From NCBI GenBank assembly GCA_002328295.1, contig DCXE01000082.1:1-11336 (forward strand): a stretch of 11,336 bases of DNA, read 5' to 3'. Positions 1 to 6,183 of this stretch are shown here, in pieces (the stretch's first letter is position 1; the number at the start of each line of letters is the position of its first letter). The translations under genes and the position numbers were made by a program. The notes beneath the pieces are model-generated. The model was not told the DNA's origin. It saw only the letters and a list, made by a program, of their open reading frames with translations, and did no database searches. The stretch comes from Candidatus Peribacter sp. UBA2144. GTDB lineage: Bacteria; Patescibacteriota; Gracilibacteria; Peribacterales; Peribacteraceae.

Positions 1-20
1 TCTTTCAGATAGAGACATGT

Positions 21-95
21 GGGGCTGTAGCTCAGTGGGAGAGCACCTGCTTCGCATGCAGGGGGTCAAGGGTTCGAATCCCTTCAGCTCCACCA
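21..95 (+). tRNA. tRNA-Ala, anticodon CGC, with encoded CCA
   Basis: A full cloverleaf folds by eye. The acceptor arm GGGGCTG (21-27) pairs with CAGCTCC (85-91) with one G-U pair. The anticodon stem CCTGC/GCAGG encloses the loop TTCGCAT, giving anticodon CGC, which reads the alanine codon GCG. The T arm is AAGGG-TTCGAAT-CCCTT. The discriminator base is A92 and the 3' CCA (93-95) is encoded in the DNA. Only 20 bases precede it, so no promoter can be judged. The next gene on the opposite strand ends 5 nt downstream, so the two converge. Confidence 0.96.
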
Positions 96-100
96 AAAAC

Positions 101-346
101 TTACCCCTTAACCATAAACAACTTAAACGGAGCCAAAAGGGGAATAAAGAAGACTTCTTCGAGATGGAAAATCATAAGAAGGCTCCATAAAGTGAGAAGT
201 ATTGCTACGATAATTACAATATTATGAATACCTCCTATCCTTAGCATCCATTGTGCGTTTCCGAACATATCACCGACAATGCGTCTGTAGCGTATAAAAA
301 TAATAGCTACTATGAGGCCCAGAAAACCTATTAATGTTTGACCCAT
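101..346 (-). CDS. small two-helix membrane protein of unknown function
   Basis: An 81-residue protein of unknown function. Hydrophobic segments at about residues 3-19 and 41-60 should each span the membrane. The basic linker between them (RYRRIVGDMFGNAQW) suggests that the linker is cytoplasmic and both termini face out, by the positive-inside rule. A short hydrophobic C-terminus follows (FFIPLLAPFKLF). The pattern of hydrophobic helix, RYRR..GD..G.AQW and second helix resembles small membrane proteins I associate with candidate-phyla bacteria; this is recollection, not a search. The ATG at 346 is preceded by a weak AAGG. It ends with TAA against the tRNA and is the last member of the minus-strand gene set. 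Confidence 0.7.
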   Translation of the reverse strand: MGQTLIGFLGLIVAIIFIRYRRIVGDMFGNAQWMLRIGGIHNIVIIVAILLTLWSLLMIFHLEEVFFIPLLAPFKLFMVKG

Positions 347-377
347 TGCCTTGCATTGTAGATTGTTGTTCTTGTTA

Positions 378-542
378 GAGCAATATTAACCCTCATCCCT
401 GGCCCTTCTCCTCCTTCGACAAGCTCAGGACAGGCAGGGGAGAAGGGAACTACTTCTGTGTATGAACTAAGTTATTGTCATCAACGAAGTAGCTCCCCTA
501 TCCTAAAAGGAGAGGGGTAGGGGGTGAGGTTTAATATTGCTC
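378..542. repeat. 165-bp MITE-like inverted duplication between trx and the small membrane gene
   Basis: The left arm (378-456) and right arm (486-542) are inverted copies of one sequence around a 29-bp centre. The outermost 23 bases (378-400 against 520-542) match at 20 of 23 positions and both end in GAGCAATATTAA. Inside them, both arms carry C-rich runs, AGGGGAG and CTACTTC in the same order. The left arm is longer because a separate repeat (413-437) sits in it. No ORF is inside. It lies just downstream of the trx stop and could act as a transcription terminator or an RNA-stabilising hairpin; that role is inference. Confidence 0.8.
413..437. repeat. short interspersed repeat, copy 1, nested in the left arm
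   Basis: A 25-bp sequence beginning CCTTCGACA and continuing AGCTCAGGACAGGCAG. It recurs at 6291-6316 inside gyrA with one extra G after CCTTCGACA and otherwise identical. Here it occupies the place of an 8-bp segment in the opposite arm of the surrounding inverted duplication, which is why I read it as an insertion. Confidence 0.85.
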
Positions 543-567
543 CGATTTACGTAATGAATCCAAATTA

Positions 568-894
568 TCAGGCGACAGCATCAAGCTCTTTCTTCAGATC
601 CTCCTTTGACTTGGCTCCAACAAATGTTGAAACTGCTTCTCCGCCTTTGAAGACAATAAATGTTGGAATGCTCATTACAGAGAACTTGCCTGCCACTTCT
701 GCACCTTCATCAACGTTAACTTTAACAATCTTAACTTTGCCTTCGTATTCCGTCGTCAGCTCATCGACAATAGGTAGCATGGATTTGCATGGTCCGCACC
801 ACGGCGCCCAGAAATCTACAAGGACTGGAATATCGGATTTAAGTACTTCGGCTTCAAAATCTGCATCTGTTACTTCTTTGGCCATAATAATCAT
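568..894 (-). CDS. trxA: thioredoxin
   Basis: Cytosolic dithiol-disulfide oxidoreductase that reduces protein disulfides. The active site WCGPC is at residues 32-36, preceded by the family pattern VDFWAPW. The cis-proline loop (SIPTF, Pro77), the Asp27 equivalent of the buried aspartate, and the late FKGGE turn are all present. There is no signal peptide or membrane segment, so it is the cytoplasmic type. At 108 residues it has the normal full length. The start is uncertain between Met1 (894) and Met4 (885); the second gives 105 residues and a more typical MAKEVTD start. Neither has a Shine-Dalgarno sequence. A possible -10 box TATACT lies at 916-911 on the minus strand. It ends with TGA, so TGA is a stop codon in this genome. 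Confidence 0.97.
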   Translation of the reverse strand: MIIMAKEVTDADFEAEVLKSDIPVLVDFWAPWCGPCKSMLPIVDELTTEYEGKVKIVKVNVDEGAEVAGKFSVMSIPTFIVFKGGEAVSTFVGAKSKEDLKKELDAVA

Positions 895-950
895 AGGGAA
901 AGATGTACTCAGTATAATGTTCTGTTGAGGTATGTGCCAGCTTAGTTGGC

Positions 951-1042
951 AAGTTAACTAGTTGCTAGTTAACTAGTTCACAAAAAGCGATGTTCTTAGC
1001 CTTAAGGAACTTGTAACTAGTAAACTTGAAACTGGTTAACTT
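951..1042. repeat. inverted repeat built from roughly 8-bp units, pgi-trx spacer
   Basis: Arms 951-978 and 1015-1042 are complementary at 24 of 28 positions around a 36-bp loop. The left arm is itself repetitive: AGTTAACTAGTT occurs at 952-963 and again at 967-978, so the arm reads as slightly varied AGTTAACT units. The loop holds a small imperfect hairpin (GTTCTTA...TAAGGAAC). The right arm touches the last base of the pgi stop codon. It may terminate pgi transcription. Confidence 0.75.
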
Positions 1043-2325
1043 TATTTTTGTTCTTCACCAGTAAGGATACTCTTAGTTATTTTTTTTCCAACCTCCACCG
1101 CTGGTTGTCCGTAAGGATCAATTCGATAAAGTTTGCCAAGAAGCACGACTTCGGTCAGAAGCAAGAAAAACAGTTGCCCCAAGAACCTCTCGTGCAAGGC
1201 AGGGAGAGTGATTGTCACATTCGGTCTGTTTGCCTTAGTCAGAGCCTGACTTGTACCCAAGTGGCAGGCGTCCAAAAGCTCTCCAAGCTCTTTCCCTTCA
1301 ACGTAAGCAAGATTTTCTCCCATATCATCAGGTAATTGCAAACTTACTTTTTTATCTTCACGAATAAATAAATGCCAGCATTTGCGGGGTCCTGCCATCC
1401 ATTGCTGGAGGAGTGAGTGCTGGTCCTGGGTTCCAATAGCTGCCAAAGGAATTGGATTTGCAGTTTCGGTTTTGCCCAGGCTTTCTGCAATCAATTGCTG
1501 ATTCCACCTGGCAATGGACTCAAGTCTTTGTGAATACGGCATGATTACGCGCACGGGATAGCCTTTTTTCGAATCCAACAAGAACTGTACTGATGCCAAA
1601 AGTGCTGCGGGATTATCATCAAGATCAGTATTCTGACAAGCCGTGTCCATCTCCTTTGCCCCTCTAACGAAATCATCGACGTCACCTCCCAAAAGAGCAA
1701 TTGGAAGCAATCCGATTGGCGTAAAAATTGAATAACGACCTCCAACATCAGAAGGGATCGTAAGCATTCTTATTCCGTGTTCCTGACAAAACTTTTTCAG
1801 TATTCCGGAAGTTGGGTCAGTAAGTCCGATAACTCGTTCGTTAGCCTTATCTTTCATTACAGCTTTAAGTTTCTCCCAACACAAGAAAAATAGGCTCATA
1901 GGTTCCAGAGTTCCTCCGGACTTGCTGGCAATAACTACCATTGTCTTCTTCCAATCAACAAGCTTCATAGTCATGTCGACAATCGCCGGATCCAATGTAT
2001 CTAGTAAATGAAACTCGATTGTATCCGGACCTTCAAATACTTCTCTTATCACTTTCGGTCCAAGTCCGGAACCTCCTATTCCTATCCAGACAACACTCTT
2101 GATTTTTTGTGATTTTGCTTGTGCTGCAACGTCTTTAACAGCTTCGATTGTAACCTTATTATACGGATCCATAGACCAGGCATGCTCTGAATTCTTGCGC
2201 TCACTTAGAAAATTCTCCGTATATCGTTTCATAGTTGTGCGCATTGAGTCCAAATCCTGCTCGGGAATTCCGTGCGACGGAGTGATAGTTTTGCCAAGTG
2301 CGTTAGTGATGTCTAGAGTTAACAT
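1042..2325 (-). CDS. pgi: glucose-6-phosphate isomerase
   Basis: Interconverts glucose 6-phosphate and fructose 6-phosphate in the cytoplasm (glycolysis and gluconeogenesis). It has two SIS-type sugar-phosphate domains. The first holds GIGGSGLG (residues 82-89) and the phosphate-binding SKSGGTLEP (134-142). Further on is GTQDQHSLLQQWMAGP (298-313), the family's signature region, and the C-terminal DPYGQPAVEVGKK carries the expected catalytic lysine. At 427 residues it belongs to the short bacterial form rather than the roughly 550-residue E. coli form. The ATG at 2325 has no Shine-Dalgarno sequence. The gene follows ruvA on the same strand after a 45-bp spacer with its own possible -10 box and a heptamer array. 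Confidence 0.96.
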   Translation of the reverse strand: MLTLDITNALGKTITPSHGIPEQDLDSMRTTMKRYTENFLSERKNSEHAWSMDPYNKVTIEAVKDVAAQAKSQKIKSVVWIGIGGSGLGPKVIREVFEGPDTIEFHLLDTLDPAIVDMTMKLVDWKKTMVVIASKSGGTLEPMSLFFLCWEKLKAVMKDKANERVIGLTDPTSGILKKFCQEHGIRMLTIPSDVGGRYSIFTPIGLLPIALLGGDVDDFVRGAKEMDTACQNTDLDDNPAALLASVQFLLDSKKGYPVRVIMPYSQRLESIARWNQQLIAESLGKTETANPIPLAAIGTQDQHSLLQQWMAGPRKCWHLFIREDKKVSLQLPDDMGENLAYVEGKELGELLDACHLGTSQALTKANRPNVTITLPALHERFLGQLFFLLLTEVVLLGKLYRIDPYGQPAVEVGKKITKSILTGEEQK

Positions 2326-2334
2326 GGTTAGAAC

Positions 2335-2362
2335 GTAAGACTTAAGACGTAGGGAGTAGGGT
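2335..2362. repeat. four tandem heptamers in the pgi leader
   Basis: On the plus strand the units are GTAAGAC, TTAAGAC, GTAGGGA and GTAGGGT, back to back. They fill most of the ruvA-pgi spacer, between the possible pgi -10 box and its start codon, and so would lie in the pgi 5' leader. A two-unit version (CTTAGGA, CTTAGGC) occurs at 9840-9853. Confidence 0.5.
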
Positions 2363-2363
2363 T

Positions 2364-2369
2364 ATTATA
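2364..2369 (-). promoter_or_regulatory. possible -10 box of pgi
   Basis: TATAAT on the minus strand, directly after the ruvA stop codon and 38 nt before the pgi ATG. No convincing -35 element lies 16-18 nt upstream, inside the end of ruvA. It would give a leader of about 30 nt containing the heptamer array. Confidence 0.35.
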
Positions 2370-2370
2370 G

Positions 2371-2955
2371 TTAAAGAGATCTGAGGGCTGCTGCCACCCT
2401 CTCTTCCGAAGTTTTGCATTCACTCGGGATTTCTTTAAGAACTTTGAGAGCGGTTGCGGCGGGATAACCAAGGGTAGTCAGGGCCTCAATTGCATCTTGA
2501 TCATACTCAGCTGTCCTATCAGATTTTTCTGTCATCTCTTTAGCGAAAATTTCAGGTTGTTTTTCGGTCAGCGACTTAAGATCAACCAGCAGTTTCTCCG
2601 CAGTTTTCTTACCAATGCCTTTTATTGAGTTTAGAAGTTTCATATCCTGTTGTTCGACTGCAATTAAAAGCATATTGCGTGGTACTGAACAGATTTCAAG
2701 CGCTGTCTTTGGTCCGATGCCCGGCAGATTGATAGCTTCTTCGAAAAGCATTTTACTTGCGCGGTCTTTGAAGCCGAACAAATCGAAACGGTCTTCTCTT
2801 ATATAGCTTGATATCAGAATTTCTGACTCCTCACCTTCTATTGTGCTATCCCAAACATCAATAGGCACATGCACTGCGTACCCAACTCCTTGGACGTCAA
2901 TTGTGATCTCATTTGGTTGGCCTTTGGTGATTATTCCTCTGAGGAGTGAGATCAT
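2371..2955 (-). CDS. ruvA: Holliday junction DNA helicase subunit RuvA
   Basis: RuvA binds four-way DNA junctions as a tetramer and guides the RuvB motor in branch migration. All three domains are visible. The N-terminal OB-fold starts MISLLRGII and contains REDRFDLFGF with the acidic pin (Glu54, Asp55). Two helix-hairpin-helix motifs follow: LPGIGPKTALEI (about 78-89) and IKGIGKKTAEKL (111-122). A C-terminal RuvB-contacting domain (about 153-194) has ALTTLGY. At 194 residues it is full length. Neither ruvB nor ruvC is adjacent here. The start is supported by a TATAAT only 8 nt before the ATG. Confidence 0.97.
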   Translation of the reverse strand: MISLLRGIITKGQPNEITIDVQGVGYAVHVPIDVWDSTIEGEESEILISSYIREDRFDLFGFKDRASKMLFEEAINLPGIGPKTALEICSVPRNMLLIAVEQQDMKLLNSIKGIGKKTAEKLLVDLKSLTEKQPEIFAKEMTEKSDRTAEYDQDAIEALTTLGYPAATALKVLKEIPSECKTSEERVAAALRSL

Positions 2956-2963
2956 GGACCGAA

Positions 2964-2969
2964 ATTATA
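2964..2969 (-). promoter_or_regulatory. -10 box of ruvA, leaderless-type
   Basis: TATAAT on the minus strand with 8 nt between it and the ruvA ATG. Transcription starting about 7 nt downstream would begin at or next to the start codon. There is no good -35 hexamer. Confidence 0.5.
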
Positions 2970-2984
2970 GCAGAAACTTTGGTA

Positions 2985-3020
2985 AAGAAGCAGGGGAAAC
3001 AGAAGAAGCAGAGGAAACAG
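2985..3020. repeat. 18-bp tandem repeat, two copies, purine-rich
   Basis: Copies at 2985-3002 and 3003-3020 differ at one base. Each is made of two 9-mers, AAGAAGCAG followed by GGGAAACAG or AGGAAACAG. The tract lies between the divergent starts of ruvA and the M23 gene. Confidence 0.8.
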
Positions 3021-3048
3021 AGGACTTCCTCCAAATGCCTTTTTAAGC

Positions 3049-3054
3049 TATAAT
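3049..3054 (+). promoter_or_regulatory. possible -10 box of the M23 gene
   Basis: TATAAT, 14 nt before the ATG at 3069. Between them is AGGAAA, a plausible ribosome binding site 6-8 nt from that ATG. This is the one clear Shine-Dalgarno candidate in the window and supports 3069 as the original start of the gene. Confidence 0.5.
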
Positions 3055-3068
3055 AATAGGAAACTAAT

Positions 3069-3212
3069 ATGAATAATCGAGTCAAAATATCAGCGCTTTT
3101 GGTGGCTTTAATTGCCTCGCTTACGATCACGACGCAAGCGCTAATAAATGCCGATATTTTTGCATTAATTAATCCATCAGAAAGGCAGGAAGCGGTGGAT
3201 AATTTGGATTAG
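3069..3212 (+). pseudogene. N-terminal signal-peptide segment of the M23 peptidase, ended by in-frame TAG
   Basis: The ATG at 3069 opens 47 codons beginning MNNRVKISALLVALIASL. This is a positive start followed by a hydrophobic stretch, as in a signal peptide or membrane anchor. It then reads DIFALINPSERQEAVDNLD and stops at TAG (3210-3212). After the TAG the same frame continues without interruption for 359 codons to the end of the peptidase, and the residues right after it (ALNNATSKYRSG) look like the same helical region continuing. One base change from CAG (Gln) or AAG (Lys) would explain the stop. Alternatives are a sequencing error or readthrough. TAG ends at least five other genes in this window, so general recoding of TAG is unlikely. 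Confidence 0.75.
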
Positions 3213-3275
3213 GCTCTTAACAATGCAACTTCCAAGTACAGGTCAGGACGCTCAGTAAAAGCTAATGATGAAGAG

Positions 3276-4292
3276 ATGAAAGAGGCAAAGGGGAAGCTTG
3301 AATCTCTGAATGCACGTAAGCTTCAGTTAGAGGAAAAAATTGAACGCAACAACGAGTCGCTATATGAATTAAATGATCGTTATGGCATAGTTATGCGATT
3401 GCACGGAGCGGGAGGCGGTGGGGGTTCGGTTCCGTCAGCGTCAGTTGAGGTTCCTAAGGCTGATAATATGGATTTAGAAGCGGGTTCATCGTTATTTGTA
3501 AGTGCGTTTAATCATTTGACGGGTAAGTCTGTAAGGACTGCGACAAAAAATGCTTCGCATGTTGAACTGCATGATCTTCTTTCGGTTGCAAGAGTCAGTG
3601 CGCTTGAATTACCAGATCAGGAGAAAGAATTAAGGAGTGCAAATAAGGAAATTTCCAAACTAGAACTGGTTGCAAGTGGACGGATAAGCGCCGACCAGGT
3701 CGATGATGAGAGAAGGGCGGAGATAAAAAGAGTTTTCGAAGAAGTTCATAACCAAGTTATGCGAATGCAGGGTGAACTTGCTCGGATTGATGCAAAAATG
3801 AGAGCTAAGGCCGAACGAAAGTTAATTGAAAAAGGATTAATTGCTCCAAAACCTTCGGATGGCACGAGTGGAGTAGTCCCATTTACTCCATCATTCATGC
3901 GACCCGCTTACGGAAGGATCACAGCTAACTTTATGGAACCAAGTTACGTTCAGGTTTTCGGAATTCCTCATAGGGGGATGGACATTGCTATAGCTCAAGG
4001 AAGTCCGATTGTTGCCAGTGCAGATGGAGTTGTCTTCCTTGCACGTGATGGAGGGCAGAGAGGTTACTCATATGTACTTATTGGCCATCGTGGAGGATAT
4101 GCAACTCTTTACGGGCACTTAAGTTCCATAAGCGTCAGCACCGGACAAGACATCAGAGCGGGTCAGGTAATTGGCTTAAGTGGCGGAAGGCCTGGATCTT
4201 ACGGCGCAGGCCCTACAACAACCGGTCCGCATCTTCACTTCGAGGTTATTAAGGGAGGAGTTCATGTTAATCCTAAGTCTGTTCTTAAATAG
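3276..4292 (+). CDS. M23 family metallopeptidase (LytM/murein DD-endopeptidase type), N-terminus separated by amber codon
   Basis: Cell-wall zinc endopeptidase that cuts peptidoglycan cross-links, or a regulator of such enzymes. The first roughly 60 residues of this open part are coiled coil (KLESLNARKLQLEEKIERN), and a second charged helical stretch lies at about 105-190, the EnvC-like arrangement. The C-terminal LytM domain carries HRGMD (His232, Asp236), YGHLS (His281) and HLHFE (His319, His321), so the zinc and catalytic residues are intact. The start at 3276 is only the first ATG after the TAG; it has no signal peptide and no clear ribosome binding site, so a protein made from it would be stranded in the cytoplasm. 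The true gene probably begins at 3069. The intact catalytic domain argues that the break is recent, artefactual or read through. Confidence 0.9.
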   Translation: MKEAKGKLESLNARKLQLEEKIERNNESLYELNDRYGIVMRLHGAGGGGGSVPSASVEVPKADNMDLEAGSSLFVSAFNHLTGKSVRTATKNASHVELHDLLSVARVSALELPDQEKELRSANKEISKLELVASGRISADQVDDERRAEIKRVFEEVHNQVMRMQGELARIDAKMRAKAERKLIEKGLIAPKPSDGTSGVVPFTPSFMRPAYGRITANFMEPSYVQVFGIPHRGMDIAIAQGSPIVASADGVVFLARDGGQRGYSYVLIGHRGGYATLYGHLSSISVSTGQDIRAGQVIGLSGGRPGSYGAGPTTTGPHLHFEVIKGGVHVNPKSVLK

Positions 4293-4386
4293 TATGACAT
4301 CTGAGTCACGCAGAGACATCAGTGTTTATTGAATGGCGAGGAATAATTTATTGATCTAAATATTTTCTGTAATTTAAAGTCACCTG

Positions 4387-4392
4387 TATCAT
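4387..4392 (+). promoter_or_regulatory. possible -10 box of the EamA gene, leaderless-type
   Basis: TATCAT with 7 nt between it and the ATG at 4400. No Shine-Dalgarno sequence and no clear -35 box are present. The spacing matches that at ruvA and the methyltransferase. Confidence 0.35.
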
Positions 4393-4399
4393 CCAAGTG

Positions 4400-5353
4400 A
4401 TGATTTTTGCTTCGCGTCCATCGGTAAGACAGTTTGCACTCGCACAAATGTTAACGGCTGTGATTTTGGCGAACATGACACCGATATTTTCAAAGGTTCT
4501 TTATGCCAGGGGCTGGACTCCTTTGGGTCTTTACTTCATGACCTTAGTAATAATGAGCATCATCCTAATCGCGCATGAGATGATGGCGCTGGAGAGAGGT
4601 GCAAGATGGGGAATGACCAGAAAAGATCTTTTCGGAACCTTGCTTTCTACTCTTACCGGAGGAGTGGGAAGCCCGATCCTGTTCTTTACAGGACTTCAGT
4701 ATGTATCCGCATCAGAAACTGTACTATTCACAAGCCTCCTTCCATTTTGGGTTGTGCTATTTGGAGTAATTTTCTTCCGTGAGCGGTTTACGATGCAGAT
4801 GGGAGTGGGAAGTGTACTCCTTATATCAGCAATATTGATTTTGATCTGGCCGAATGTTACCTCGGTCGAATTTAATCCCGGTATTCCGTTCCTTCTTTGT
4901 TCACCGATCCTGAGTGCGCTTACTACGGTTATTCATAAGAAGTACATAAAGCATCGCCACTTAGACTCTATCATTATGACAAGGACAATTCTTAGCATGA
5001 TTATAATTGGTTTTTGGATTCACCTATTCGATTTTGAAAGTCTGGAGATGCTCAAAACTCCGCAAAACATTTGGTTGCTCCTTTTGGTTCCAGTCCTTGG
5101 TTTCATCTTCCCGTTCTTTCTGTACTTTGGATCACTAAAACATACCAAAGTCACGGAGGCTGGTGTTGTTGCTGCAGCTGGTAGAACTTTTGCGGTAATT
5201 GCGGCAAGTACCTTGCTTGGTGAGGAGCTGACCTCAATTCATATACTGAGTATCACGTGCGTGGTCTTTGGAGTCCTCTTTATTAATGTGCCTCTTACAA
5301 AGTGGAGAATTGTACCTTCCAGGCTTATGGAGGTAGGACCGCTTAGAAAGTAG
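4400..5353 (+). CDS. EamA/DMT-family transporter
   Basis: Integral membrane protein of the drug/metabolite transporter superfamily, about 317 residues with roughly ten hydrophobic helices in two EamA repeats (about 14-150 and 160-300). The first repeat ends with the typical SASETVLFTSLLPFWVVLFGVIFFRERF pattern split over two helices, and the second with the matching GVVAAAGRTFAVIAASTLLGEELT. The glutamate after the last helix of each (FRERF, GEEL) is family-typical. The substrate cannot be told from sequence; relatives export amino acids, nucleosides or other metabolites. A GTG directly precedes the ATG at 4397, so the start may be one codon earlier. It converges on rsmI with a 4-nt gap and no visible terminator between them. 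Confidence 0.9.
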   Translation: MIFASRPSVRQFALAQMLTAVILANMTPIFSKVLYARGWTPLGLYFMTLVIMSIILIAHEMMALERGARWGMTRKDLFGTLLSTLTGGVGSPILFFTGLQYVSASETVLFTSLLPFWVVLFGVIFFRERFTMQMGVGSVLLISAILILIWPNVTSVEFNPGIPFLLCSPILSALTTVIHKKYIKHRHLDSIIMTRTILSMIIIGFWIHLFDFESLEMLKTPQNIWLLLLVPVLGFIFPFFLYFGSLKHTKVTEAGVVAAAGRTFAVIAASTLLGEELTSIHILSITCVVFGVLFINVPLTKWRIVPSRLMEVGPLRK

Positions 5354-5357
5354 ATCT

Positions 5358-6029
5358 TTATGTTGCTCCAACAACAACCACAAACTCGCCTTTCTTTGTA
5401 ATTCTTTCTGCAACTTCAGGAAGTTCGCTGACAGTTGTATCGATAACTTCTTCATGAATCTTTGTAAGTTCTCGCGCAATCGATACTTTTCGATCAGGTT
5501 GATCGTTCAATACCTTAGCTAGTTCATTCAAAGACTTTTCGATACGATGAACTGATTCGTAATAAACGATGGTTCGATCATCATCTGCTATTGATGCGAA
5601 GAATTTCTTCCTGCCTTTCTTTAAAGGAGGGAAGCCTAGGTAAACGAAACGGTTGGCGGGTAGTCCACTTACACTCAATGCTGCTAGAAAAGCTGAGGGT
5701 CCGGGTATTACTTCAATTGAAATACCTCTTTCACGTGCTTGGCTGATGAGTTTAAATCCGGGATCCGAAATTGCAGGAGTCCCAGCGTCGCTGACAACTG
5801 CCATGTGTTCCCCCTTCTTCAATCTTTTGATTACCTCATGAATCTTATTATCGCTCGTATAACTGTGCATAGAAATCAGCTCCTTTTTGGGAATCTGTAG
5901 TTGCTTTATCAGGTTTCCGGTAACGCGAGTGTCCTCACAAATGATTGCATTTGCCTTGGTCAGGGTGGCAATTGCTCGAAGAGTGATGTCGGTCAGATTT
6001 CCTATGGGGGTGGAGACGATTGATAACAT
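5358..6029 (-). CDS. rsmI: 16S rRNA (cytidine(1402)-2'-O)-methyltransferase RsmI
   Basis: Tetrapyrrole-methylase-fold enzyme that uses SAM to 2'-O-methylate C1402 in the decoding centre of 16S rRNA. In order: VSTPIGNLTDITLRA (5-19), CEDTR (31-35), VSDAGTPAISDPG (79-91), IPGPSA (108-113), SGLPANRFVYLGFPP (121-135), ESVHR (158-162, usually ESPHR) and RELTKIHEE (186-194). At 223 residues it lacks the C-terminal extension of the 286-residue E. coli protein; it ends soon after the catalytic fold, as short forms do. No Shine-Dalgarno sequence precedes the ATG at 6029. It is divergent from gyrA across a spacer filled by an inverted repeat. Confidence 0.95.
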   Translation of the reverse strand: MLSIVSTPIGNLTDITLRAIATLTKANAIICEDTRVTGNLIKQLQIPKKELISMHSYTSDNKIHEVIKRLKKGEHMAVVSDAGTPAISDPGFKLISQARERGISIEVIPGPSAFLAALSVSGLPANRFVYLGFPPLKKGRKKFFASIADDDRTIVYYESVHRIEKSLNELAKVLNDQPDRKVSIARELTKIHEEVIDTTVSELPEVAERITKKGEFVVVVGAT

Positions 6030-6040
6030 TGATAGATGGC

Positions 6041-6131
6041 TAAATTGTTAAATTGCTAAACTGTTCGCAGGCGAATATTAGGATAGTTATCTCTTTAGAG
6101 CAATTTAGCAATTTAACAGTTTAACAATTTT
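6041..6131. repeat. inverted arrays of 8-bp units between rsmI and gyrA
   Basis: The left array is TAAATTGT, TAAATTGC, TAAACTGT (6041-6064). The right array is the inverted form GCAATTTA, GCAATTTA, ACAGTTTA, ACAATTTT (6100-6131). The 24-base arms 6042-6065 and 6107-6130 match at 20 positions; all four differences are transitions. The 41-bp loop has no ORF. It lies in the divergent promoter region of rsmI and gyrA. Confidence 0.85.
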
Positions 6132-6183
6132 TTAAGTTTGGCTCTTCCATCTTTTACTTTTTCCGCTAAACTTTTCTAGAAAC

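Noticed and set aside
378..542. CRISPR array
   Set aside because: The repeats are inverted, not regularly spaced direct repeats with unique spacers; no such array is seen anywhere in the window.
568..894. TGA read as glycine, as in some candidate-phyla lineages
   Set aside because: Thioredoxin ends at TGA with a normal length, and no internal TGA occurs in any recognised gene here.
524..928. Plus-strand ORF of 134 codons
   Set aside because: It is the antisense of thioredoxin plus part of the inverted duplication; the minus-strand protein has all family motifs.
3210..3212. Genome-wide reassignment of TAG as sense
   Set aside because: TAG is the natural end of the M23, EamA, rpmE, 102-aa and methyltransferase genes in this window.
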